DNA of 6,867 nt from Leucobacter sp. (GCA_012510755.1 JAAZHL010000253.1:1-6867); one strand, 5' to 3'; positions 1-5,432 are shown, counted from the stretch's first letter. Translations and numbers: made by a program. Notes: a model not told the origin generated them from the letters alone.

Positions 1-2
1 CC

Positions 3-62
3 TCGGTGATGGGCGCAGTCGAGCCTGCGGCCGTGTCTGGCCCTACTGCTGCTTCGCCTTGA
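3..62 (+). CDS. Possible 3' end of a gene entering from the left edge
   Basis: One plus-strand frame is open from the window edge to a TGA at 60-62. It would encode 19 residues rich in Ala, Pro, Ser and Val (ending GPTAASP). Such a composition is common in the tails of actinobacterial proteins. Nineteen codons are far too few to separate a real C-terminus from chance in GC-rich DNA, and the frame overlaps the weak minus-strand frame at 43-159. If real, it would converge on the permease gene. Confidence 0.12.
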   Translation, partial: SVMGAVEPAAVSGPTAASP

Positions 63-159
63 CGTCGGCGACGATCCACACTCCACACACCGTCACCATA
101 AGCGGCGCACGCACAAATTCACGGAAATTGCGCGGCGCGCCGCCGAGAGTGTGCTGCAC
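43..159 (-). CDS. Possible 38-residue small protein, weakly supported
   Basis: A short reading frame starts at a GTG and ends at a TAG. It has a basic, aromatic first half (around PRNFREFVRAP) followed by about 14 hydrophobic residues (LMVTVCGVWIVADV) and the charged tail KAKQQ, so it could be a single-pass membrane peptide. Most third codon positions are G or C, as in the real genes here. Against it, no convincing Shine-Dalgarno sequence precedes the GTG, an internal ATG at 98 would give only 18 residues, and in-frame TGA lies two codons upstream of the GTG. It is on the same strand as the permease and 86 bases downstream of it. I do not recognise a family, and it may be chance. Confidence 0.2.
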   Translation of the reverse strand: MQHTLGGAPRNFREFVRAPLMVTVCGVWIVADVKAKQQ

Positions 160-245
160 GCAGACTCAAAGTCGACCCGTGCAGGCTACGAGACAAGCAC
201 TGCAACGCGCCGCATCGCACCTCAGCCCCGCGCGAACCGAATGCC

Positions 246-1592
246 CTACTCTGCGATCGGAGGGGCCGGCTCGCCAACGCCACGAACCCGCAGCACCCAC
301 GCCATCACGTGGTAAACGACGATTGCCGCGATCGTGCCGAGCGCGATGCCGTTGAAGACCACGGGGTTCGCCTCAGACCCGATGACGAGCCCAAAGTCAG
401 CGATGCCAATAACGAGGGCAATTGCCGCGGTGAATTGGTTAATAGGTTTTGTGAAGTCGACTTTGTGGTCGATCCAGATCTTCACACCGATCAAGGCAAT
501 CAGGCCATAGAGAGCGATGGTCACGCCCGCAAGCACGCCCGCTGGCACCGAGAAAATCAAGGCGCCCACCTTCGGTGAGAAGCCAAGCAACATTGCGAAG
601 ATACCCGCGACCCAATATGCGGCCGTCGAATACACGCGGGTCGCTGCCATGACGCCAATGTTCTCGCCATACGTGGTGGTGCCCGAGCCGCCACCAAAGC
701 CGGCGAGCATCGTCGACACACCGTCTGCCAACAGCGCACGACCCGTGACCGGGTCGAGATCACGGTTGATCATCAGCCCCACACTCTTCACGTGACCCAC
801 GTTCTCAGCGATCAACACGAGCACAACAGGCAAGAACATTGGCAGCAGGCACCACAGTGAAACGTCGTTGAAGGGGTTGCCTGGCAGGTGGAACTCGGGC
901 AGCCCGATCCACGCAGCCGATTCGACGCCCGAAAAATCTACCTCTCCCATGAGCACCGCTGCAATGTAGCCAACGACCATGCCGAGCACGATCGACAGAC
1001 GCCCGAGCAAGCCGCGAAACACCACCGTGATGAGCAGCACCGCGGTGATCGTGATGAGTGCGACCCAGCCCGAGTTGTCAGTGGCATTCCAGTTGCTCTT
1101 CACGACCGGGGCCAGGTTGAAGCCGATGAGCGCGACGATCGCACCCATGACCACGGGTGGCATGAGGGCGTTGATCCAGCCAGTTCCGAAGCGATGCACG
1201 ATAATGCCCACGAGTGTCATCAGCACGCCGATGGCCAGAATGCCGAAGGAAGCCCGCGCCAGGCCCTCAGCGCCCGGCGCATCACCGCCAAGACCCGCCC
1301 CAGTGGCTACGCCGATCGGCGCGAGAAACGCGAACGACGAACCCAGGTAGCTCGGCAGCCGATTTCCCGTGAGCGCCAAAAACAGCAGGGTGCCGAGGCC
1401 CGAGATGAACAGGGTGGCAGACGGGGGAAACCCGGTGAGCAGCGGCACCAAGAACGTGGCACCGAACATCGCCACCACGTGCTGCGCGCCAAAACCGATG
1501 GTCTTCGGCCAGCTCAACCGTTCTTCGGGCAACACGATAGCGTCGGGTGCGACCGTCTTGCCGTCACCATGCTGCTTCCAGCTCATACTCAT
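246..1592 (-). CDS. uraA: Uracil permease, NCS2 family (UraA/PyrP type)
   Basis: This is a 448-residue inner-membrane transporter that should bring uracil, or a related nucleobase, into the cell by proton symport. The sequence follows E. coli UraA closely from memory: QHVVAMFGATFLVP at residues 37-50, the substrate-site stretch YLGSSFAF at 82-89, RFGTGW at 134-139, PPVVMGAIVALIG at 145-157, IAENVGH at 261-267 and TTYGENIGVMAATRVYST at 306-323. E263, H267 and E310 correspond to the UraA residues that bind uracil and couple protons. The length is normal for the family (about 430). The ATG at 1592 is preceded by AAGGAG with 8 bases of spacing; a second ATG two codons in is possible. It has its own promoter-sized upstream gap and appears monocistronic. 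Nothing nearby belongs to pyrimidine synthesis, so a salvage role is inferred from the family. A xanthine or other NCS2 base specificity is less likely given the UraA-like TTYGENIG. Confidence 0.95.
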   Translation of the reverse strand: MSMSWKQHGDGKTVAPDAIVLPEERLSWPKTIGFGAQHVVAMFGATFLVPLLTGFPPSATLFISGLGTLLFLALTGNRLPSYLGSSFAFLAPIGVATGAGLGGDAPGAEGLARASFGILAIGVLMTLVGIIVHRFGTGWINALMPPVVMGAIVALIGFNLAPVVKSNWNATDNSGWVALITITAVLLITVVFRGLLGRLSIVLGMVVGYIAAVLMGEVDFSGVESAAWIGLPEFHLPGNPFNDVSLWCLLPMFLPVVLVLIAENVGHVKSVGLMINRDLDPVTGRALLADGVSTMLAGFGGGSGTTTYGENIGVMAATRVYSTAAYWVAGIFAMLLGFSPKVGALIFSVPAGVLAGVTIALYGLIALIGVKIWIDHKVDFTKPINQFTAAIALVIGIADFGLVIGSEANPVVFNGIALGTIAAIVVYHVMAWVLRVRGVGEPAPPIAE

Positions 1593-1600
1593 CTGTGGCT

Positions 1601-1606
1601 CTCCTT
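1601..1606 (-). promoter_or_regulatory. Ribosome binding site of the uracil permease
   Basis: Read on the minus strand this is AAGGAG, 8 bases before the ATG at 1592. It favours the first of two nearby in-frame ATGs (1592 rather than 1586). Confidence 0.75.
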
Positions 1607-1632
1607 AGAGCTCTGTGGACACACTGAGAAAG

Positions 1633-1661
1633 ACTCTAGCGCTCACAGGCAGTTCACAGAA
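1633..1661 (-). promoter_or_regulatory. Candidate promoter of the uracil permease
   Basis: On the minus strand the -10-like hexamer TAGAGT (1638 down to 1633) fits the TAnnnT pattern. It would place transcription start near 1626, giving a leader of about 34 bases that contains the Shine-Dalgarno sequence. The hexamer 17 bases upstream (TTCTGT, 1661-1656) is a poor -35 match. No uracil-sensing leader (PyrR-type anti-terminator) is visible in so short a leader. Confidence 0.3.
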
Positions 1662-1684
1662 AGAGCGCACGCGAAAGAAGCGTT

Positions 1685-1716
1685 TACGAAGCCGCGACGT
1701 ACACCTTACGGATGTG
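1685..1716 (-). repeat. Orphan copy of the cupin gene's 3' end (direct repeat copy 1)
   Basis: These 32 bases match 1803-1834 with one difference (C at 1693, T at 1811). On the minus strand they read HIRKVYVAAS, the last ten residues of the cupin, followed by TAA at 1686-1684 in place of the cupin's TAG. Counting that stop base, the two copies differ only at an alanine third position and the stop third position, both silent. Similarity stops abruptly at the histidine codon on one side and at the stop on the other. No open frame with a plausible start leads into this copy, so it is a fragment, not a gene. It may be the remnant of a deleted tandem cupin gene or the product of a recombination or insertion event at the end of the gene. 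Confidence 0.85.
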
Positions 1717-1731
1717 CAGGCCGAGCTCAAA

Positions 1732-1755
1732 GCGAAGCCCATTTCTGGGCTGCGC
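1732..1755. other. Hairpin with interrupted 9-pair stem
   Basis: AGCCCA at 1736-1741 and TGGGCT at 1746-1751 form a perfect 6-base-pair stem around the loop TTTC. After one A/G mismatch the stem continues for three more pairs (GCG 1732-1734 with CGC 1753-1755). It lies between the two copies of the cupin tail and downstream of the cupin stop. No T-tract follows on either strand, so a classical intrinsic terminator is not supported. It may act as an mRNA 3'-end stabiliser, a weak terminator or part of a REP-like element. Confidence 0.5.
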
Positions 1756-1767
1756 CGCGAGACCATG

Positions 1768-1788
1768 CCGGGGTCGTCCCGACCCCGG
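1768..1788. terminator. Strong GC-rich hairpin after the cupin gene, possible terminator
   Basis: CCGGGGTC at 1768-1775 pairs perfectly with GACCCCGG at 1781-1788 around a 5-base loop (GTCCC). The stem begins 13 bases past the cupin stop on the minus strand. Eight pairs, all but one G-C, make it stable enough to end or protect the oxidoreductase-cupin mRNA. It lacks a T-tract, which is common for actinobacterial terminators but also means the role is inferred. The same structure could be one half of a REP/BIME-type element with the hairpin at 1732-1755. Confidence 0.4.
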
Positions 1789-1801
1789 ACAAGGCTGCGC
1801 G

Positions 1802-2161
1802 CTACGAAGCTGCGACGTACACCTTACGGATGTGATCCTTGACGATCCATCTCGTCTTCGTGCCAGCCGTCAGCCGCATCACATCGCCGGTCTTCACGTC
1901 CACGCTGCGCCCCTCGTCGAGCAGCCTGATCGTGGCACTGCCAGAAATAACGACGAACACCTCGTCGACCTCAGTGTCGATGACGGCGCCGTCGCGCAAC
2001 TCCCAGATGCCCGTCTCGCAGCCCCCAATGGGGCCAAGCTCGAGAGCGCCTTCCCGCGGTTGACCATAGTCGACCTCACTTTCGGGCACGGGCTCGAGCG
2101 ACACGATGGCGCCCCGACCGTGCACCACACCGTTTAATCCCTCAGGAAGCAGCTGACTCAT
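1802..2161 (-). CDS. EutQ-like (Cupin_3/DUF861) cupin-domain protein
   Basis: This is a 119-residue single-domain cupin. The conserved core runs from GIWELRDGAVIDTEVDEVFVVISGSATI (about 51-78) through TGDVMRLTAGTKTRWIV (91-107) to IRKVYV (111-116), which is the pattern of the EutQ/Cupin_3 group. The first cupin motif has no His-x-His (the only histidines are H14 and H110), so the usual metal site is absent and a sensory, binding or metal-independent role is as likely as catalysis. The ATG at 2161 follows a strong AGGAGGG, and the open frame extending further upstream is discarded for that reason. It lies 38 bases after the FAD oxidoreductase gene on the same strand, and cupins often accompany such oxidases, so the two are probably co-transcribed. 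Its last ten codons are duplicated just downstream. The substrate is unknown. Confidence 0.85.
   Translation of the reverse strand: MSQLLPEGLNGVVHGRGAIVSLEPVPESEVDYGQPREGALELGPIGGCETGIWELRDGAVIDTEVDEVFVVISGSATIRLLDEGRSVDVKTGDVMRLTAGTKTRWIVKDHIRKVYVAAS
1803..1834 (-). repeat. Direct repeat copy 2, inside the cupin gene's 3' end
   Basis: This is the in-gene partner of 1685-1716, offset by 118 bases. It covers the last ten codons of the cupin and two bases of the TAG stop. The space between the copies (1717-1802) holds both hairpins and no reading frame. Confidence 0.85.
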
Positions 2162-2165
2162 TAGG

Positions 2166-2172
2166 CCCTCCT
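2166..2172 (-). promoter_or_regulatory. Strong ribosome binding site fixing the cupin start
   Basis: On the minus strand this reads AGGAGGG, with 4 to 5 bases before the ATG at 2161. It decides in favour of the 119-residue protein over a 162-residue frame whose extra N-terminus would overlap the oxidoreductase coding region. Confidence 0.8.
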
Positions 2173-2199
2173 CGTCACTACACGATCTATCCAACACCA

Positions 2200-3618
2200 T
2201 TACGAGTCGAAGCCCAGACCAAGGGCGTCGAGAGTCTTCAGCAAAATGTTTCGCTTGCCGCCGCTGTGGTCGGCCTGATCGCGCGACCACCTCGTGAGCT
2301 GGATACCGGCGCTCGCGAGCGGCTCTGGCGGAAACGGCAGCGGTATCTCTTTCACCATCGCCAGTTCGGTGCGTTCGGTCATACGACCATCCAGGCGATC
2401 AACAATCACATCTGCCGCAAAGTGTGTGGCACCGACACCGAGCCCGGTGAAACCTGCGACGTATTGCACACGCCCGCCGTAAGCCTGCCCCCAGATCGCG
2501 CAGAACCGGGGCGACGTGTCGATCACCCCCGCCCAACGATGCGTAAATTTCACTCCGGCGAGCTGCGGAAACGTCGTAAAGAAGTGGCTCGCAAGCCTGC
2601 GATGGCTCTCGATTCGGTCTTCGTATTCGTTTCTGATGCGGCCACCCGCGAAGTACACCGCGTCGTAGCCTCCCCACAGAATTCGGTTGTCGCGGGTGAG
2701 CCTGGAGTAGTGGAACTGGTTGGCCATGTCAGCGAGCCCCTCACGGCCCTGCCACCCGATCGATGCGAGTTGTTCGTCGCTCAATGGTTCAGTCATCAGC
2801 ACGTAATCGTAGACAGGCACGGTGTGAAAGGTGAATCGTTTGAGCAGCGACGGAAACACGTTCGTGCACAGGGCCACCCGGTCGGCAGTGACCGTGCCAG
2901 CCTCAGTTTCGAGTACGAGCGGTTCGTCGCTCTGGCCGCTCAAGTGCAGCACCCGTGAGTGCTCGTAGATGTCGACGCCGATGGAGGCGGCGTGCCGGGC
3001 AAGTTCGGCGGCAAGCTTTGCCGGGTGCAGGTTCGCGTTCTCGCGCGGCGAGAATTCACCACCCAGGAACGTGGGCGAGGCGATGCGTGCCTGCACCTGC
3101 GCGGTGTCGAGAGTCTCGACGAGAGGGTCGGCGCTCTCACCCAACCAGTCAAGTTGATACGGTTCGTTCGCCACTGAGAGTTGACCCGTGCGTTCAAACT
3201 CGACGTCGAGGTGATGCTCGTTAATGAAACGTTCGATGGCGTCGAGGTTCTCGTACCCGAGTCGACGCAACTGATCGGTTTCGTCGGGCCACCGCGACTC
3301 AGCGTTGGGTTCACCGTGTGTGATGCTCGCCTCGCAAAACCCGCCGTTGCGCCCCGACGCCGCCCAGCCGACTCGCTTCGCCTCGAGCAGCACGACTTGG
3401 CGTTCGGGGTGCAGTGTCTTGAGCTTGATCGCGGTCCACAAGCCCGCATATCCGCCGCCCACGACGACATCGTCGGCGAACCGCGAGGTGCGCAGAGGCT
3501 CATACCGCGCGGCGGTGGCGGCCACATCATCGATCCAAAAACAGGCACGCTTCGTGTCAGCGAGCGATTGGTCGATCGCCCACTGCGCGGGTGGGTTCTT
3601 TTCAAATATAGTTTGCAT
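2200..3618 (-). CDS. FAD-dependent amine oxidoreductase (DAO family, PuuB-like)
   Basis: This is a 472-residue cytoplasmic flavoenzyme of the D-amino-acid/glycine oxidase fold. The dinucleotide-binding motif VVVGGGYAGLWTA is at about 51-63, the ribose-binding acid is E79 in VVLLEAKR, and the FAD-contact loop GWAASGRNGGF follows at 84-94. HRWAGVIDTSPRF (360-372) and YVAGFTGLGVGATHFAADVIVDRL (386-409) form the C-terminal half of the FAD site. The tail (PLPFPPEP through LGLGFDS) is what I recall from actinobacterial members of this family. PuuB oxidises the amine of gamma-glutamylputrescine to an aldehyde, releasing ammonia and hydrogen peroxide. Here the substrate is not proven, and no gamma-glutamylputrescine synthetase or aldehyde dehydrogenase is in the window. 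The ATG at 3618 is preceded by GAGGTG with about 6 bases of spacing; the longer upstream frame is not supported. It is probably the first gene of an operon with the cupin. Confidence 0.9.
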   Translation of the reverse strand: MQTIFEKNPPAQWAIDQSLADTKRACFWIDDVAATAARYEPLRTSRFADDVVVGGGYAGLWTAIKLKTLHPERQVVLLEAKRVGWAASGRNGGFCEASITHGEPNAESRWPDETDQLRRLGYENLDAIERFINEHHLDVEFERTGQLSVANEPYQLDWLGESADPLVETLDTAQVQARIASPTFLGGEFSPRENANLHPAKLAAELARHAASIGVDIYEHSRVLHLSGQSDEPLVLETEAGTVTADRVALCTNVFPSLLKRFTFHTVPVYDYVLMTEPLSDEQLASIGWQGREGLADMANQFHYSRLTRDNRILWGGYDAVYFAGGRIRNEYEDRIESHRRLASHFFTTFPQLAGVKFTHRWAGVIDTSPRFCAIWGQAYGGRVQYVAGFTGLGVGATHFAADVIVDRLDGRMTERTELAMVKEIPLPFPPEPLASAGIQLTRWSRDQADHSGGKRNILLKTLDALGLGFDS

Positions 3619-3622
3619 CAGG

Positions 3623-3628
3623 CACCTC
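3623..3628 (-). promoter_or_regulatory. Ribosome binding site of the FAD oxidoreductase
   Basis: On the minus strand this reads GAGGTG, with the GAGG core 6 bases before the ATG at 3618. It sets the start 39 codons inside the longest open frame. The 50-base gap to the next gene also holds the palindrome CGATATCG (3649-3656), but no clear promoter hexamers. Confidence 0.65.
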
Positions 3629-3668
3629 GTTGTACGTGAATATGAGAGCGATATCGAAAAGGATCGCG

Positions 3669-3869
3669 TTAGTTCTGCGGCGGCTTCATGATCACGCCTG
3701 TTGCCAGGCCGAGTGCTACACCTGCTGGCAGCCACAGCCAGAACTGGGTCAGCAGACTTATCACCACACCCACAATCGCGCCCATGACAATGCCAACAAT
3801 CACCTGTTTGCGGCGTGCTTCTGGACTCACCTGTGGCTTGTCAGCCCGTTTTTTGTTTTTGTCGCTCAT
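3669..3869 (-). CDS. Small two-helix membrane protein with glycine zippers
   Basis: This 66-residue protein has a charged, lysine/arginine-rich N-terminus (about residues 1-22) likely to stay in the cytoplasm, then two hydrophobic segments at about 23-41 and 43-61 joined by a very short turn around TQFW, and the short tail KPPQN. Each helix carries a GxxxGxxxG glycine zipper: G26/G30/G34 in the first and G50/G54/G58 in the second. This suggests tight helix packing or self-association. The ATG at 3869 is separated by only 2 bases from the CYTH stop, and its weak AGGG lies inside the last CYTH codons, so translation is probably coupled to that gene. The longer upstream frame overlaps CYTH and is rejected. 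I do not recognise a named family. The pairing with a triphosphatase is the only clue to function. Confidence 0.75.
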   Translation of the reverse strand: MSDKNKKRADKPQVSPEARRKQVIVGIVMGAIVGVVISLLTQFWLWLPAGVALGLATGVIMKPPQN

Positions 3870-3871
3870 GA

Positions 3872-4486
3872 TTACTGCCCTGCCATTGTTCGTTGAATCT
3901 TTGAGGTGCCCCGCACACGGGTCGCACCCGCAGCCACAAGCAGGGGTTCGATCTCGTCGAGCACTGCGGCATCGCTTGGTGGCAGCAGTTCTGCCTCCCA
4001 TTCGCGCCACTGTTGCTTGCCGCCTGTGAGTTCATTGCGTGCATCGACGCGGTCGTCGGCAAGTTCGACAAGCGCCGCGTCGCTCTCGTCGTAGAGCACG
4101 GCGGTGAGACGCACGGTCTGCAGCGTGGCAATCGGGCCAATCGCGGTCACCGCTGTCGCACCGATGCGGTGTTCGAGTTCTCGTTGTAAGCCTTCGGGCA
4201 TGTCGTCTGATTGCGGCCACAGCAGCTCGCGCGCACCTTCTTCGCCCTTGTGTTTCAGGTGCCAACCCGAGTCTTTGCCGCCCACTCGCCTACGCACTGC
4301 GACCCGCTGCGCCGCGAGGTCGCCTGTCGGCGTATCGAAATAGCTCGCATGGAGTTCGTGACGTTCAGTGGCACCAAGCCTGAACCCGAGGTCGGCAAAC
4401 TGCGCTGGTGTGGGCCACACAGCGCCGTCGGTCACCTCATATTTGCGTTCGATCTCGAACGTCTCGATTGCCTCATTCACTGACAC
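3872..4486 (-). CDS. Stand-alone CYTH-domain protein, probable inorganic triphosphatase
   Basis: This is a 204-residue cytoplasmic CYTH (triphosphate tunnel) protein. The signature ExExK appears as EIERK at residues 11-15. Further tunnel residues follow the family order: YFDT at 49-52, VAVRRR at 62-67, HLKHKG at 77-82, the Arg in TVRL near 126, the acidic patch VELADDRVDA at 140-149, WEAEL at 163-167 and the late SK at 195-196. Family members hydrolyse tripolyphosphate, thiamine triphosphate or other triphosphates with Mg or Mn; which applies here cannot be read. Many actinobacterial relatives carry a CHAD domain after this point, but here the protein stops. The GTG at 4486 fits a leaderless mRNA from a -10-like TAGACT. 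A second GTG at 4480 has GGAG at the better spacing of 8 bases and would give 202 residues. The membrane-protein gene follows after 2 bases. Confidence 0.88.
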   Translation of the reverse strand: MSVNEAIETFEIERKYEVTDGAVWPTPAQFADLGFRLGATERHELHASYFDTPTGDLAAQRVAVRRRVGGKDSGWHLKHKGEEGARELLWPQSDDMPEGLQRELEHRIGATAVTAIGPIATLQTVRLTAVLYDESDAALVELADDRVDARNELTGGKQQWREWEAELLPPSDAAVLDEIEPLLVAAGATRVRGTSKIQRTMAGQ

Positions 4487-4492
4487 AGCTCC

Positions 4493-4522
4493 AGTCTATT
4501 TGCGTGCAGACCTTGTTGACAG
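4493..4522 (-). promoter_or_regulatory. Candidate promoter of the CYTH/membrane-protein operon
   Basis: On the minus strand CTGTCA (4522-4517, four of six matches to TTGACA) and TAGACT (4498-4493) are separated by 18 bases. Transcription would start at or just before the GTG at 4486, making a leaderless or nearly leaderless mRNA. The whole site sits in the gap between the exporter stop and CYTH, so the CYTH pair need not depend on read-through from the exporter gene. Confidence 0.4.
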
Positions 4523-4533
4523 TCGAAATGGGG

Positions 4534-5418
4534 TTACGTGTAGGTAGTCTCTCTTCGTCCTGCCAGCCACACGATGCCGGCACCGGCAAAGACGACGAGC
4601 GCGATACCTGCGAAGGCCGACAGCGTGAGCACTTGCCCGAGCCAGAGCACCCCAAGAATGGTGCCCACCATTGGGTCAAAGGCAAAGAACACCCCGAGCA
4701 CCCGTGCTGAGGTGAGCCGCGCGGCGAGCGTGTCGACGACGATAGCCAGCGCCATGCCGATCGTTCCTGAGGTCAACAGAATTCCCCAGTCCGCTGGCTG
4801 CACCTGGGGTGCCGCGGACACCGAAATCGGCAGGGTGACGATGGCGGCCACACTCACTGAAAGGGCCACGCTGGCGATGCCACTGCTGCTCTTGCCGATC
4901 TTGGCCGCGAGCACGGTGTAGAGGCCAAAGCACGCCGCCGCAATGGCGGCGAACACCATGCCGAGCAGGTCGAGCGGCCCACCGAGTCCCGCGATCAGCG
5001 CGACCCCGCCGAGCGCGGCCACTGCGAGCAACACGTCACCCTTGTGGCGAGACGCGGCGAGCGCGACCAGACACGGTCCAAGAAACTCGATGGTTGTGGC
5101 GATGCCAAGGGGGATGCGATCGATTGCGAGATACAGTGACACGTTCATTGCTGCGAGCGCAACGCCATACAAGATGATACCGAGCCATTCGCGGCGGCTG
5201 CGTCCCCGCAAGCGGGGTCGAAATACAATGAGCAGCACAATTGCGGCGAGCGCAAAACGCAGACTACTGACCTGCATCACGCCGAGCCTGTCAAAGAGGC
5301 TCATCGCAAGCACAGCAGAAATCTGCATGCCGATAGCGCCAACCAGTACGAGCAGAACTGCACGAATAGTGGCGCTTCTTTCAGCCGCGGCCGCGGCCTG
5401 ACTGGGAGTTGGCACCAC
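4534..5418 (-). CDS. EamA/DMT-family exporter, RhtA-like
   Basis: This is a 294-residue inner-membrane protein with about ten hydrophobic helices arranged as two EamA repeats (roughly residues 18-143 and 150-288). The segment IDRIPLGIATTIEFLGPCLVAL (99-120) closely recalls E. coli RhtA, the threonine/homoserine exporter of 295 residues. So does the second-repeat stretch RVLGVFFAFDPMVGTILGVLWLGQ (239-262), although RhtA has Glu-Pro where this protein has Asp-Pro. Amino-acid or metabolite efflux is therefore likely, but the substrate is unproven. The start is GTG at 5418, immediately followed by a second GTG; an in-frame TAA three codons upstream excludes anything longer. There is no Shine-Dalgarno sequence, and TAGCGT lies 8 bases upstream, consistent with a leaderless transcript. 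It is divergent from the 184-residue gene. The 47-base gap to CYTH contains a separate candidate promoter. Confidence 0.88.
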   Translation of the reverse strand: MVPTPSQAAAAAERSATIRAVLLVLVGAIGMQISAVLAMSLFDRLGVMQVSSLRFALAAIVLLIVFRPRLRGRSRREWLGIILYGVALAAMNVSLYLAIDRIPLGIATTIEFLGPCLVALAASRHKGDVLLAVAALGGVALIAGLGGPLDLLGMVFAAIAAACFGLYTVLAAKIGKSSSGIASVALSVSVAAIVTLPISVSAAPQVQPADWGILLTSGTIGMALAIVVDTLAARLTSARVLGVFFAFDPMVGTILGVLWLGQVLTLSAFAGIALVVFAGAGIVWLAGRRETTYT

Positions 5419-5429
5419 GTAAGCTTACG
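5418..5429. repeat. 12-base perfect palindrome over the exporter start
   Basis: CGTAAGCTTACG is its own reverse complement. It overlaps the first base of the exporter GTG start at 5418 and lies between that start and its -10-like hexamer, spanning the expected transcription start. This is a sensible place for a repressor dimer, or it may be chance. Confidence 0.5.
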
Positions 5430-5432
5430 CTA
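5427..5432 (-). promoter_or_regulatory. Candidate -10 element of the exporter gene (leaderless)
   Basis: On the minus strand this reads TAGCGT, matching TAnnnT, with 8 bases to the GTG at 5418. The best upstream hexamer at an 18-base spacing is GCCACA (5456-5451), half matching TTGACA. With no Shine-Dalgarno sequence before the GTG, a transcript starting at or within a base or two of the start codon is the simplest reading. Confidence 0.3.

Noticed and set aside
59..355. A 98-codon plus-strand frame at the left end
   Set aside because: It overlaps the real permease 3' end on the opposite strand, lacks a ribosome site, and its product is low-complexity (Arg, Pro, Ser, Thr).
1607..1614. Palindrome AGAGCTCT and nearby repeats of CTGTGG before the permease
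   Set aside because: The palindrome is eight bases long and partly overlaps the region around the Shine-Dalgarno sequence. This is within chance expectation for a gap of this size, with nothing else to support an operator.
1685..1834. The two tail copies as a CRISPR-like or tandem repeat array
   Set aside because: There are only two copies, one copy is coding sequence of an intact gene, and no cas genes are present.
888..1835. A 315-codon plus-strand open frame opposite the permease
   Set aside because: It is the antisense shadow of the clearly real permease. Its product is full of His, Arg, Asp, Glu and Gln with no recognisable fold, and it runs through the promoter gap and into the cupin tail.
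2266..2958. A 230-codon plus-strand open frame opposite the FAD oxidoreductase
   Set aside because: It is antisense to well-supported coding sequence, has no ribosome site and no recognisable domain. It is explained by GC-rich codon bias.
2940..3605. A 221-codon minus-strand frame within the oxidoreductase gene
   Set aside because: It is an out-of-frame shadow. The composition is Ser/Arg/Thr-rich as expected from a frame-shifted read of GC-rich coding DNA.
4516..4521. Perfect TTGACA hexamer on the plus strand
   Set aside because: No matching -10 at normal spacing and no plus-strand gene downstream. The overlapping minus-strand CTGTCA is the more useful reading as part of the CYTH promoter.
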